Positions 1 through 5,249 of a stretch of 5,249 bases of DNA are shown here, in pieces; positions within the stretch are counted from its first letter, which is position 1; each line of letters starts with the position of its first letter. This DNA comes from Salinivirga sp964413185 (lineage in GTDB: Bacteria > Bacteroidota > Bacteroidia > Bacteroidales > Salinivirgaceae). A program made the translations under genes and the position numbers. The stretch is taken from NCBI GenBank assembly GCA_964413185.1, contig CAYPSX010000252.1, forward strand, positions 1-5,249, read 5' to 3'. Below the pieces are notes generated by a model. It was given only the letters and a program-made list of their open reading frames with translations. It was not told the DNA's origin and ran no database searches.

Positions 1-551
1 AGCGCAATAGCGCCCATTTCGGCAGCAGTTTGTAATGTATTGATGGCCAGTCGCGAGTCGTCAAATTGGCCGTCAAGGTACTCCACTCCGGCGGTTATTT
101 TTTTGGGGTTGATGGTCGAAATTCTGTTCAACGTTTTCTTTTTCGAAATGCGTTTTGATCTTCCCAAACCAAATTTTCCGGCGAGTAAGTCATAAAAAGT
201 CAGGCCTACCGTGTACATAAGCTCATCGAACCAGCTTTGGGTCGGAATAATAAACGTTTGACTTTTTACCAGGTGCGGCGCATTTTGTGTGAGCAGCCCT
301 CTTTCTACAACTGCTTCGCGCACCAACGCAATATCGCCTTGCGCCAGGTATCGCACGCCACCGTGTACCAATTTGGTACTTTTACTTGATGTTGATTTTG
401 TGAAATCAGATTTTTCAAGCAAGACAACGGAATAACCTCGTGCAGCGGCTTCAAGCGCTATTCCTACACCGGTTGCTCCCCCGCCTATAACGATAAAATC
501 GTGTAATTTAGGCGATTGAGTGAGTTCTTGTAGCATTTTTCCCCTGTTCAT
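1..551 (-). CDS. glpD: FAD-dependent glycerol-3-phosphate dehydrogenase, N-terminal part (C-terminus off the left edge)
   Basis: Oxidises sn-glycerol 3-phosphate to dihydroxyacetone phosphate and, in this family, passes electrons through FAD to the quinone pool at the inner membrane. About 183 codons are visible of a protein that usually has 500-560 residues. Reading from the ATG at 551, the Rossmann FAD-binding motif GGGATGVG lies at residues 23-30, followed by the ribose-binding acidic residue E46. The GlpD hallmark STKLVHGGVRYL is at residues 58-69, and LAGKFGLG and DGQFDDSRLAIN match the family further on. The ATG at 551 gives MNRGKML; an in-frame ATG at 536 has a purine-rich AGGGG just before it and cannot be excluded. 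It is divergent from a DeoR-type regulator gene, and its promoter is overlaid by 10-bp phased repeats, suggesting repression. The family call is very secure; the exact start is moderately so. Confidence 0.95.
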   Translation of the reverse strand, partial: MNRGKMLQELTQSPKLHDFIVIGGGATGVGIALEAAARGYSVVLLEKSDFTKSTSSKSTKLVHGGVRYLAQGDIALVREAVVERGLLTQNAPHLVKSQTFIIPTQSWFDELMYTVGLTFYDLLAGKFGLGRSKRISKKKTLNRISTINPKKITAGVEYLDGQFDDSRLAINTLQTAAEMGAIA

Positions 552-586
552 ATCAATCGAATTTAAGTGCAATTCATAATTTTTTG

Positions 587-618
587 TAAATATAGAAACA
601 TTTTGAAATAAAACGAAA
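587..618 (-). promoter_or_regulatory. Predicted glpD promoter (Bacteroidota type)
   Basis: On the minus strand TATATTTA (594-587) matches 7 of 8 positions of the Bacteroidota -7 consensus TAnnTTTG. TTTC (618-615) stands at the -33 position with a 20-bp spacer and differs by one base from TTTG. The -7 box ends 35 nt before the glpD ATG at 551. The elements lie inside the phased repeat at 595-631, so a bound repressor would block polymerase. Predicted from consensus only. Confidence 0.5.
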
Positions 619-631
619 CAAAACGAAATTT
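595..631. promoter_or_regulatory. Phased GAAA repeat, putative GlpR operator for glpD
   Basis: GAAA starts at 595, 605, 615 and 625, exactly 10 bp apart, giving GAAACATTTT, GAAATAAAAC, GAAACAAAAC and GAAATTTATT. One-helical-turn spacing puts each block on the same DNA face, as expected for a regulator binding direct repeats. The CGAAA core (614, 624) resembles the TCG core that I recall for the E. coli GlpR half-site. The run overlaps the glpD -33 element and spacer. The assignment to the adjacent regulator is inferred from position and from the second copy at 802-831. Confidence 0.55.
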
Positions 632-801
632 ATTTATGCTGTCGCAGTGTGAGTACGGTTATTTTTCGAAAAAATCTCATTTTATTATTAATTCGCGCTA
701 TATCATCACGCTGCGGTTTTTGTATTTGTTGTATGGATATACTTTTTCAAGCATCTAATTTGTAAATTTTCGCCGCGAATTATAATGTGTAAAATGAAAA
801 T

Positions 802-831
802 GAAATAAAACGAAGCTTGGCGAAATTTCGT
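802..831. promoter_or_regulatory. Phased GAAA repeat, putative GlpR autoregulatory operator
   Basis: Blocks GAAATAAAAC (802), GAAGCTTGGC (812) and GAAATTTCGT (822) again have 10-bp spacing. Aligned with the run starting at 605, 23 of 30 positions agree, including the first 13 bases in a row and CGAAATTT. The perfect palindrome CGAAATTTCG (821-830) supplies the TTTC used as the -33 element of the regulator gene. The copy lies in the same strand orientation as the glpD-side copy although the genes diverge. Negative autoregulation is inferred. Confidence 0.55.
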
Positions 832-857
832 TGGTTGAATGATTTTTCATACTTTTA
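826..857 (+). promoter_or_regulatory. Predicted glpR promoter (Bacteroidota type)
   Basis: TACTTTTA (850-857) matches 7 of 8 positions of TAnnTTTG. TTTC (826-829) is the -33 candidate with a 20-bp spacer, the same deviation and spacing as at glpD. The -7 box ends 18 nt before the ATG at 876, which implies a very short leader. The -33 element is embedded in the phased repeat. Consensus-based prediction. Confidence 0.5.
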
Positions 858-875
858 ACGTAAATTTTAAATCCG

Positions 876-1643
876 ATGAGCACTAATATAGCAGTAAGAC
901 ATCAGCAAATATTGGAAAAGTTAAAGGCTGATGGTTCAGTTTCAGTTTCTGAATTAAGTAAACTTTTTGAAGTTTCGGCAGTAACAATTAGAAAGGATTT
1001 GAAACTTTTAGAAGATAAAAAGTTATTGTTTCGCTCACATGGTGAGGCTATTCCGGGCAATCCTTATGTAGTTGAGCAGAGCGTAACCGAAAAAGAAAAA
1101 ATACACACTGCCGAAAAATCGCGCATAGCTAATGCAGCAGCAATGACAATAGAACCAAACGACAGCATTATTTTGGCATCGGGCACGTCGGTTACAGAAT
1201 TTGCCAATCAAATTAAACACACCAGCGGAATTACCGTATTAACCGCCTCGTTAAAAAATGCACTTGTACTTTCCGAAAATCCCAATATTGAAGTCATCCA
1301 GCTGGGCGGCACGGTTCGAAAAAGTTCTTCTTCCGTTATTGGTCCTATTGGCGAAAAGATTCTGGCAGATTTTACCTGTACCAAACTTTTCCTCGGTGTC
1401 GATGGAATAGATCTCGATTACGGGCTTACCACTACAAGTCTAATGGAAGCCTCCCTCAACAAAGCAATGTTAAACGCTGCGCAGAAAACCATCGTATTGG
1501 CTGATAGTAGTAAATTTGGACGCAAAGGTTTTGGTCGCATTTGTGGCCTGGACGAAATCGATCAGATTATAACTGATTCAGGTATTGATGAGAAAATACA
1601 AACAAGCCTGTCTGATATGGGCATAGAACTCACAGTTACATAG
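876..1643 (+). CDS. glpR: DeoR/GlpR-family transcriptional repressor, probably of glycerol 3-phosphate metabolism
   Basis: A 255-residue protein, the normal DeoR-family length. Residues 8-58 form the N-terminal DeoR helix-turn-helix: RHQQILEKL, then SVSELSKLFEVS, TIRKDL (37-42) and the closing FRSHGEA. Residues 75-235 form the DeoR C-terminal sugar-phosphate sensor domain. It includes ASGTSV (101-106), where many relatives have an aspartate in place of the first alanine. It also includes GVDGID (174-179), the DYGLTT segment, and LADSSKFGRKGFG (208-220). GlpR proteins release DNA on binding glycerol 3-phosphate; that ligand is inferred here from the divergent glpD and shared repeats, because DeoR paralogs for other sugar phosphates look alike. 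The ATG at 876 has no Shine-Dalgarno sequence, which is usual in Bacteroidota. A lipoprotein gene follows after 28 bp. Confidence 0.85.
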   Translation: MSTNIAVRHQQILEKLKADGSVSVSELSKLFEVSAVTIRKDLKLLEDKKLLFRSHGEAIPGNPYVVEQSVTEKEKIHTAEKSRIANAAAMTIEPNDSIILASGTSVTEFANQIKHTSGITVLTASLKNALVLSENPNIEVIQLGGTVRKSSSSVIGPIGEKILADFTCTKLFLGVDGIDLDYGLTTTSLMEASLNKAMLNAAQKTIVLADSSKFGRKGFGRICGLDEIDQIITDSGIDEKIQTSLSDMGIELTVT

Positions 1644-1671
1644 CATGGGTGGTTAATTAAAAAAAATACCA

Positions 1672-2097
1672 ATGGAAAGATTAAAAATAAGCATCCGGTT
1701 TTTACTGATTATATCCGTTTTTTTGAGCTGTGCTACACATCATGAGATTACGGAAGAAGAGAACTTTCATAAATTTCAAAAAAAATTTTATCGTGACAGT
1801 ACTTTTCAATACAGTCGCATCAATTTTCCACTTAGTATCTATATCAACACCAACCAAAGAGTAGATCCCGAGAATGATGAAACAGGGCACGGGCTTAAAG
1901 AATACACTCCTAATGATTTGTCAGGAACGATCAAAGGAATTGACCAGCTCCCCTCGTCTTATTCTATGCAACTTGATACAATAGAAAATAAAATAATTGA
2001 ATGGCTGGTTGTCCCGCGCGGAAGCTACATGCAAAAGCGTTTTTTTATCTTGAAAAACAACCAATGGTACCTCGATAGTATCCAGATTGTTGAGTAA
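1672..2097 (+). CDS. Small DUF4348-like lipoprotein of unknown function
   Basis: A 141-residue protein starting with a positively charged n-region, a hydrophobic stretch (residues 8-18) and the lipobox-like FLSC with C20, so it is probably a lipoprotein. The mature part resembles the repeat unit of DUF4348 proteins known from Bacteroides. The NFHKFQKKFYRDSTFQ segment and INFPLSIY follow the family pattern of phenylalanine-rich helix, 'DSxFQ' and 'xFPL'. The C-terminal FFILKNNQWYLDSIQI matches the family's closing strand pair. Bacteroides members as I recall them carry two such units; here there is only one. No catalytic motif is visible. It starts 28 bp after the regulator gene on the same strand, with no recognisable promoter between them, so co-transcription is likely. 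The lipoprotein call is strong; the DUF4348 link is from memory of the pattern and is moderate. Confidence 0.75.
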   Translation: MERLKISIRFLLIISVFLSCATHHEITEEENFHKFQKKFYRDSTFQYSRINFPLSIYINTNQRVDPENDETGHGLKEYTPNDLSGTIKGIDQLPSSYSMQLDTIENKIIEWLVVPRGSYMQKRFFILKNNQWYLDSIQIVE

Positions 2098-2140
2098 CAC
2101 TCAGATGGAACATTCCAAAGGGCGACAATGAAGTGAATTG

Positions 2141-2196
2141 CAACTTGAAACCTGCAACCTTCAACCTGAAACCTGAAACTTGAAACCTGAAACCTG
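2141..2196. repeat. Tandem heptamer array, eight units
   Basis: Eight contiguous 7-bp units without a break in phase: CAACTTG, AAACCTG, CAACCTT, CAACCTG, AAACCTG, AAACTTG, AAACCTG, AAACCTG. The consensus is MAACYTG, with AAACCTG commonest. It lies between two convergent genes, 43 bp after the lipoprotein stop. A further unit plus a partial one reappears at 2285-2296, beyond two hairpins. I recall similar ACCTGAA-type simple repeats between genes in related Bacteroidota, but could not check this. Confidence 0.9.
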
Positions 2197-2199
2197 AAA

Positions 2200-2243
2200 T
2201 GCCGAAAAATAAAAAATCTTTGATTTTTGTAATTTTTCGAGCA
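2200..2243. terminator. Hairpin 1 of a tandem pair, probable bidirectional terminator
   Basis: The arms are TGC plus CGAAAAAT (2200-2210) and ATTTTTCG, A, GCA (2232-2243). The inner arms are AAAAATC (2212-2218) and GATTTTT (2222-2228), closing on a TTT loop. In total 18 bp are paired, with small bulges at 2211, 2229-2231 and 2240. It sits between convergent genes, with T-runs on both strands. The stem is A+T-rich, so termination strength is uncertain. Confidence 0.6.
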
Positions 2244-2285
2244 TCCACGAAAAACAAACAAATTGAAAATTTGTGTTTTTCGGGA
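2244..2285. terminator. Hairpin 2 of a tandem pair, probable bidirectional terminator
   Basis: It directly abuts hairpin 1. The arms are TCC, bulged A, CGAAAAAC (2244-2255) and GTTTTTCG plus GGA (2275-2285). A two-base bulge (2256-2257) separates these from the inner arms ACAAATT (2258-2264) and AATTTGT (2268-2274), with a GAA loop. That makes 18 bp paired. The CGAAAAA/TTTTTCG outer arms repeat those of hairpin 1. It ends 9 bp before the stop codon of the minus-strand gene. Confidence 0.6.
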
Positions 2286-2293
2286 CTTGAAAC

Positions 2294-3457
2294 CTACATC
2301 ACCCCAATATAAACTATCAACTTAAACGTATAATTAGCAACCACACCGGCTACAATTCCTCCAATTGTGTGCGCCAGCAGCGCTTTTGATGTCAACGCGC
2401 GATGTCCGAGCGTGTCGAGCATGGCTGTGTGGGTGCTCAGGTAACCGCTCCAGGTCATGCCCATTGCAGTAAACACGGCAATTACGTTTCCTGTAATAAG
2501 TCCTTCTGCCAAAAAGGCTTTAACCAAAGAAAGTGCAGCTCCCACAGCGCCAAGTGCAGTAATAGGGAATGCAATCAGCTCCGGGCTTTTAAATCCGAAA
2601 AGAAACTCAAATACGCCGTTAATGTATCCGGCCAGTTTGGGCAAAATTGGAACGCCTTCGTAGGCAAGTCCCTGGTAGCCAATGCTCGGGTCTTTGGGGC
2701 CAAAAGTTACAATCATCACCATTGTACTAATTATAAGAACGCCGGGTATTATTGCCAAACCCAGGTCTACTCCCGATTTTCCGCCATCGAGCAAAGCATT
2801 TAGAAAGCGTAAGAACGTGCCGCCTTCGCTGCGGAAACGAATTTTATCATCCTCGCCTTGCTTATTTTCTGTGGTTTTGCACTCAATTTTGTTGCAAATG
2901 AGCCTTTGCATCAACCGCGTACTAATAATGGCTCCAATAATAGCTCCAAATAGACCGACCAGCGCCGGGCCAAAAAATCCAAGTCCGGCCATAAACGTAA
3001 GCACAATTAAACCCATGCCAAAGGCTGTCCCGAAATTGGCAAGCGATACCAGTTCGTATTCGTAAAAATATTTTTTGAAGTTTTTGTCGTTGGCCAGACT
3101 TATAATAGCCGGATTGTCGGAGAAAAATGTCATTAAACCTGCCAATGCCGCAACGCCGGGCAAGTTGAATATTGGGCGCATAAAGGGTTTGAGCATAAAT
3201 TCCAACAGCCGAACCACGCCAAATTCAATCATCAACCGACCCAGTGCACCACTTAAAACGGTAATTCCCATAATGAAAAATACGGTGTTCATTAATAAGT
3301 CCCATGCTGTGTTCATTATCGTATTCAACATGTTTGCGGTGCCCATTTTGTGCCCGAGCACCCCGAAAAACACAAAAAACACGAGTAGGAAAATGAACGC
3401 TTCATACCGCCTTTTTACTACAAAGCTGATATTCTTGAGTTGAAACAATGGCTTCAT
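2294..3457 (-). CDS. Gate-domain (nucleoside-recognition type) multipass membrane protein
   Basis: A 387-residue inner-membrane protein from the ATG at 3457. A TTG three codons upstream (3466) would only add MNK and is less likely. Hydrophobic segments lie at about residues 20-36, 58-75, 140-160, 162-180, 233-252, 298-315 and 362-385. A charged cytoplasm-like loop (about 188-213) splits the protein into two halves, as in the Gate/nucleoside-recognition (PF07670-type) fold. Conserved-looking motifs are GVAALAGLMTFFSDNPAI (101-118) and LANFGTAFGMGL (139-150) in the first half. The second half has PELIAFPITALGAVGAAL (292-309) and SGYLSTHTAMLDTLGH (337-352). It recalls proteins named CD0519/CD1768 family, whose substrate I do not know; nucleoside or small-molecule transport is only a guess. 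It probably has its own promoter and ends convergently against the lipoprotein gene. Confidence 0.8.
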   Translation of the reverse strand: MKPLFQLKNISFVVKRRYEAFIFLLVFFVFFGVLGHKMGTANMLNTIMNTAWDLLMNTVFFIMGITVLSGALGRLMIEFGVVRLLEFMLKPFMRPIFNLPGVAALAGLMTFFSDNPAIISLANDKNFKKYFYEYELVSLANFGTAFGMGLIVLTFMAGLGFFGPALVGLFGAIIGAIISTRLMQRLICNKIECKTTENKQGEDDKIRFRSEGGTFLRFLNALLDGGKSGVDLGLAIIPGVLIISTMVMIVTFGPKDPSIGYQGLAYEGVPILPKLAGYINGVFEFLFGFKSPELIAFPITALGAVGAALSLVKAFLAEGLITGNVIAVFTAMGMTWSGYLSTHTAMLDTLGHRALTSKALLAHTIGGIVAGVVANYTFKLIVYIGVM

Positions 3458-3489
3458 CTTATTCAATATTTAAGTTTGAATTCGTGGGG

Positions 3490-3497
3490 CAAATATA
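3490..3497 (-). promoter_or_regulatory. Predicted -7 box of the Gate-domain gene
   Basis: TATATTTG on the minus strand is a perfect match to the Bacteroidota -7 consensus TAnnTTTG. It ends 32 nt before the ATG at 3457. No TTTG is found at the expected -33 distance, so the promoter may be weak or activator-dependent. A 7-bp inverted repeat, CCTGCTG (3507-3513) and CAGCAGG (3539-3545), flanks the spacer region and could be a regulator site. Confidence 0.5.
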
Positions 3498-3597
3498 AGG
3501 CAAAACCCTGCTGCCGGTATATGTTATTTGTCATGTTTCAGCAGGTATTTCTTCAGAAAAAGTAAAACAGTATTTGTAAAGGAAAAATTGAGCAACT

Positions 3598-4299
3598 TTA
3601 TTCCACAAATTTATAACCCACACCTTTGATGGTTTTAATATGCTCATTGCCAATTTTTTCCCGCAATTTACGGATATGTACATCAATGGTACGGTCGCCA
3701 ACAATGATATTATCGCCCCACACTGCAGAATAAATCTCATCGCGTGTAAACACCTTGTTTTTTTTAGAAGCTAACAATGTAAGGAGTTCAAATTCTTTCC
3801 TGGGCAGTACCAGCTCTTCGCCGTCATTCACCACAATGTATTTTTCTTTATCAATGACCAGGTTGCCAATTTCAATCAAATTTTCGTTCGAGCCTTCTTT
3901 ATAGACGCCCAGGCCTTTATATCGTTTAAGCAATGCTTTTACCCTGCTAACAAGTACTTTGGGTTTGATGGGTTTGGTTATGTAATCGTCGCCACCAGCT
4001 TCAAAGCCGGCTATTTGCGAATAATCTTCACCTCTGGCTGTCAGAAAAGCTATAATTGTGTTATTCAGGTCTTGAATTTCCCTAAGTTGGGTGCAGGTTT
4101 CAATTCCATCCATTTCCGGCATCATCACATCCAGAATGATGAGGTGGGGTTGCAAATCAACAGCTTTTTTTATTGCATCTTTCCCGTTTGAGCTGGTACT
4201 TACCTCGTAACCCTCTTTTTTCAGGTTATAACTGATGAATTCCAATATGTCGGTTTCATCATCAACCAATAGAATTTTTTTGTTTTCGTTTTCAGCCAT
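3598..4299 (-). CDS. OmpR/PhoB-family response regulator
   Basis: A 233-residue two-domain DNA-binding response regulator. The receiver domain (about 7-125) has the acidic pair D13/D14, the phosphoacceptor D57 in LDVMMPEMDG, the switch residue T87, the signalling aromatic Y106 and the conserved K109 in TKP. The winged-helix output domain (about 142-232) contains LPRKEFELL and VFTRDEIYSAVWG. Its likely recognition helix is DRTIDVHIRKLREK (202-215), and the typical end is IKTIKGVGYKF. All key residues are present. It starts 6 nt after the kinase stop codon, so the two form one transcript and almost surely a cognate pair. PhoB-like by sequence, but no phosphate genes are in view, so phosphate control is not established and no symbol is given. 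Confidence 0.95.
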   Translation of the reverse strand: MAENENKKILLVDDETDILEFISYNLKKEGYEVSTSSNGKDAIKKAVDLQPHLIILDVMMPEMDGIETCTQLREIQDLNNTIIAFLTARGEDYSQIAGFEAGGDDYITKPIKPKVLVSRVKALLKRYKGLGVYKEGSNENLIEIGNLVIDKEKYIVVNDGEELVLPRKEFELLTLLASKKNKVFTRDEIYSAVWGDNIIVGDRTIDVHIRKLREKIGNEHIKTIKGVGYKFVE

Positions 4300-4305
4300 G
4301 ATTTT

Positions 4306-5249
4306 TTATTTTGAAGTTTTATTCAATGTAAAAGAGAAGGTTGTTCCTTTATCAAGGTCAGATTTAACCGTAATGTTTTGGTTGTGTGCATCAATAATGT
4401 GTTTTACAATAGATAGCCCAAGCCCGGTGCCGCCTTCTTCGCGTGAGCGGCTCTTATCTACCCGGTAAAAACGTTCGAATATGCGTGGCAGGTTTTCCGG
4501 CGAAATTCCAATGCCGTCGTCCTTAATTTCAACAAGAAAATACGTGTCCATATCGTAAAAACTCGCCCGGATAAACCCTTTGGGTCTTCCATATTTCATG
4601 GCGTTTATAACCAGGTTCGATACTACTTCAAATATACGCTTTTTATCGGCATTTACCTTGTGTTTTTTATCGGCCCCGGAACCAAAATTGAGTGAAATCT
4701 TTTTTTCCTTTGCCCTCATGTGATGCATTTCAAAAACGTCTTTGACCAGTTCAACGATGTCGAAATTTACATAATTAAGTTCTAACTCACCAGCTTCCAG
4801 CCGGGTAATGGTCTCAAGGTCTTCAACAATTGAAATCATCCGGTTGATGCTCTTTTCCGTGCGTTCAAGATATAATGTGTTGATGTTCGGATCATCAATT
4901 CCTCCTTCAAGTAAGGTAAGTACATAACCCTGAATATTGAAGATGGGTGTTTTTAACTCGTGCGAAACATTGCCCAGAAACTCTTTCCTGTAGCGCTCCA
5001 TCTCCTTCAGCTTTTTAATCTCTTCTTTTTTGTTCTCACTATATGTCGTAACTTCATTTTTTACCTTTGAAATAATATCGCCCGGGTCTTTTTGTTTGTT
5101 CGAAAGCTTATTTTTTAAATTTGTTTCATGTATCGACTTATAAATAGGTTTAATTTTATCGTAAATAAAATGGTTAAGAATATATCGTATGGTGAAATAA
5201 CTAACTACAAAAACCGAGGATATCCACAAAATGCCAATCCACCACGAGG
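4306..5249 (-). CDS. Sensor histidine kinase, PhoR-like (N-terminus off the right edge)
   Basis: About 313 residues are visible, and the frame stays open to the window edge. The TTG at 5229 is therefore an internal leucine, not a start; upstream codons read SWWIGI. A membrane helix spans roughly the first 25 visible residues, so another membrane segment probably lies outside the window. A charged helical linker without a visible PAS domain leads to the HisKA domain, whose H-box is VSHELKTP with the phosphoacceptor His at visible residue 96. The HATPase domain has the N-box NLVINAMKYG (211-220), G1 DDGIGIS (243-249), F-box FERFYRVDKS (257-266) and G2 GGTGLGLSIVKH (272-283). It autophosphorylates and passes phosphate to the adjacent regulator. 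The lack of a visible sensor domain means that any signal would be sensed by the membrane part or by a partner protein. Confidence 0.95.
   Translation of the reverse strand, partial: SWWIGILWISSVFVVSYFTIRYILNHFIYDKIKPIYKSIHETNLKNKLSNKQKDPGDIISKVKNEVTTYSENKKEEIKKLKEMERYRKEFLGNVSHELKTPIFNIQGYVLTLLEGGIDDPNINTLYLERTEKSINRMISIVEDLETITRLEAGELELNYVNFDIVELVKDVFEMHHMRAKEKKISLNFGSGADKKHKVNADKKRIFEVVSNLVINAMKYGRPKGFIRASFYDMDTYFLVEIKDDGIGISPENLPRIFERFYRVDKSRSREEGGTGLGLSIVKHIIDAHNQNITVKSDLDKGTTFSFTLNKTSK

Larger units (their letters stand above)
552..875. promoter_or_regulatory. Divergent glpD/glpR control region
   Basis: This 324-bp A+T-rich gap separates two divergent genes and contains no convincing gene. 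It holds a promoter at each end and two copies of a phased GAAA repeat, listed separately. The middle has a perfect 12-bp palindrome at 662-673 and a 10-bp inverted repeat with one G-T wobble (643-652 with 706-715), enclosing 53 bp. A 40-codon open frame at 636-758 is not convincing. Confidence 0.8.

Noticed and set aside
636..758. A 40-codon open frame on the plus strand in the divergent gap
   Set aside because: It has no ribosome site, no recognisable protein pattern and a tyrosine- and phenylalanine-rich composition expected from A+T-rich DNA; it also runs through the palindromes.
2141..2196. The heptamer array as a CRISPR array
   Set aside because: Units are 7 bp and contiguous, with no spacers and no cas genes nearby.
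2025..2261. Minus-strand open frame with repeated FRFQV-like peptides
   Set aside because: The peptide repetition comes only from translating the 7-bp array, and the frame overlaps the lipoprotein gene end and both hairpins.
2402..3443. Several plus-strand open frames opposite the Gate-domain gene
   Set aside because: They are antisense shadows of a clearly conserved membrane protein and show no family motifs of their own.
3464..3466. TTG as the start of the Gate-domain protein
   Set aside because: An ATG lies three codons downstream at 3457 and ATG is strongly preferred in this phylum; the three extra residues add nothing to the family match.
3548..3559. Short palindrome TTTCTTCAGAAA downstream of the response regulator
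   Set aside because: It has only 5 bp per arm with a 2-nt centre in A+T-rich DNA, and cannot be told from chance.
3531..3740. 69-codon minus-strand frame overlapping the response regulator C-terminus
   Set aside because: It lies out of frame within the conserved winged-helix coding sequence and its downstream gap, with no supporting motif.
5227..5229. TTG as the start of the histidine kinase
   Set aside because: The frame continues upstream to the window edge with membrane-helix residues (SWWIGI), so the gene is truncated rather than starting here.

Overview
The window looks like chromosomal DNA of a Bacteroidota species, possibly Marinilabiliales or a relative. Reasons: A+T-rich intergenic DNA, start codons mostly without Shine-Dalgarno sequences, -7 boxes of the TAnnTTTG type, a small lipoprotein resembling DUF4348 (a family I know from Bacteroides-type genomes), and a PhoR/PhoB-like pair in kinase-then-regulator order. 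The order-level guess is weak. There is no sign of a phage, transposase, CRISPR array or RNA gene.

Layout. Positions 1-551 (minus) hold the N-terminal part of an FAD-dependent glycerol-3-phosphate dehydrogenase (glpD), cut by the left edge. A 324-bp divergent control region (552-875) follows. Then come a DeoR/GlpR-family repressor (876-1643, plus) and, 28 bp on, a small DUF4348-like lipoprotein (1672-2097, plus). The convergent gap 2098-2293 holds a tandem heptamer array and two abutting hairpins. On the minus strand lie a Gate-domain membrane protein (2294-3457), an OmpR/PhoB-type response regulator (3598-4299) and its sensor histidine kinase (4306 to the right edge, N-terminus missing).

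How the genes fit together. glpD and the repressor gene are divergent. Each has a run of GAAA-type blocks spaced exactly 10 bp apart, overlapping or abutting a near-mirrored promoter (TTTC, 20-bp spacer, TAnnTTTA). The simplest reading is a glycerol-3-phosphate-responsive repressor that controls glpD and itself, with the lipoprotein co-transcribed. The kinase and regulator form a separate two-component operon whose signal cannot be read here. The Gate-domain gene probably has its own promoter at 3490-3497.

Most noteworthy are the helically phased, duplicated operator and the composite heptamer/hairpin repeat between the convergent genes. The coding content is ordinary for this phylum, and I see no clearly new biological system.
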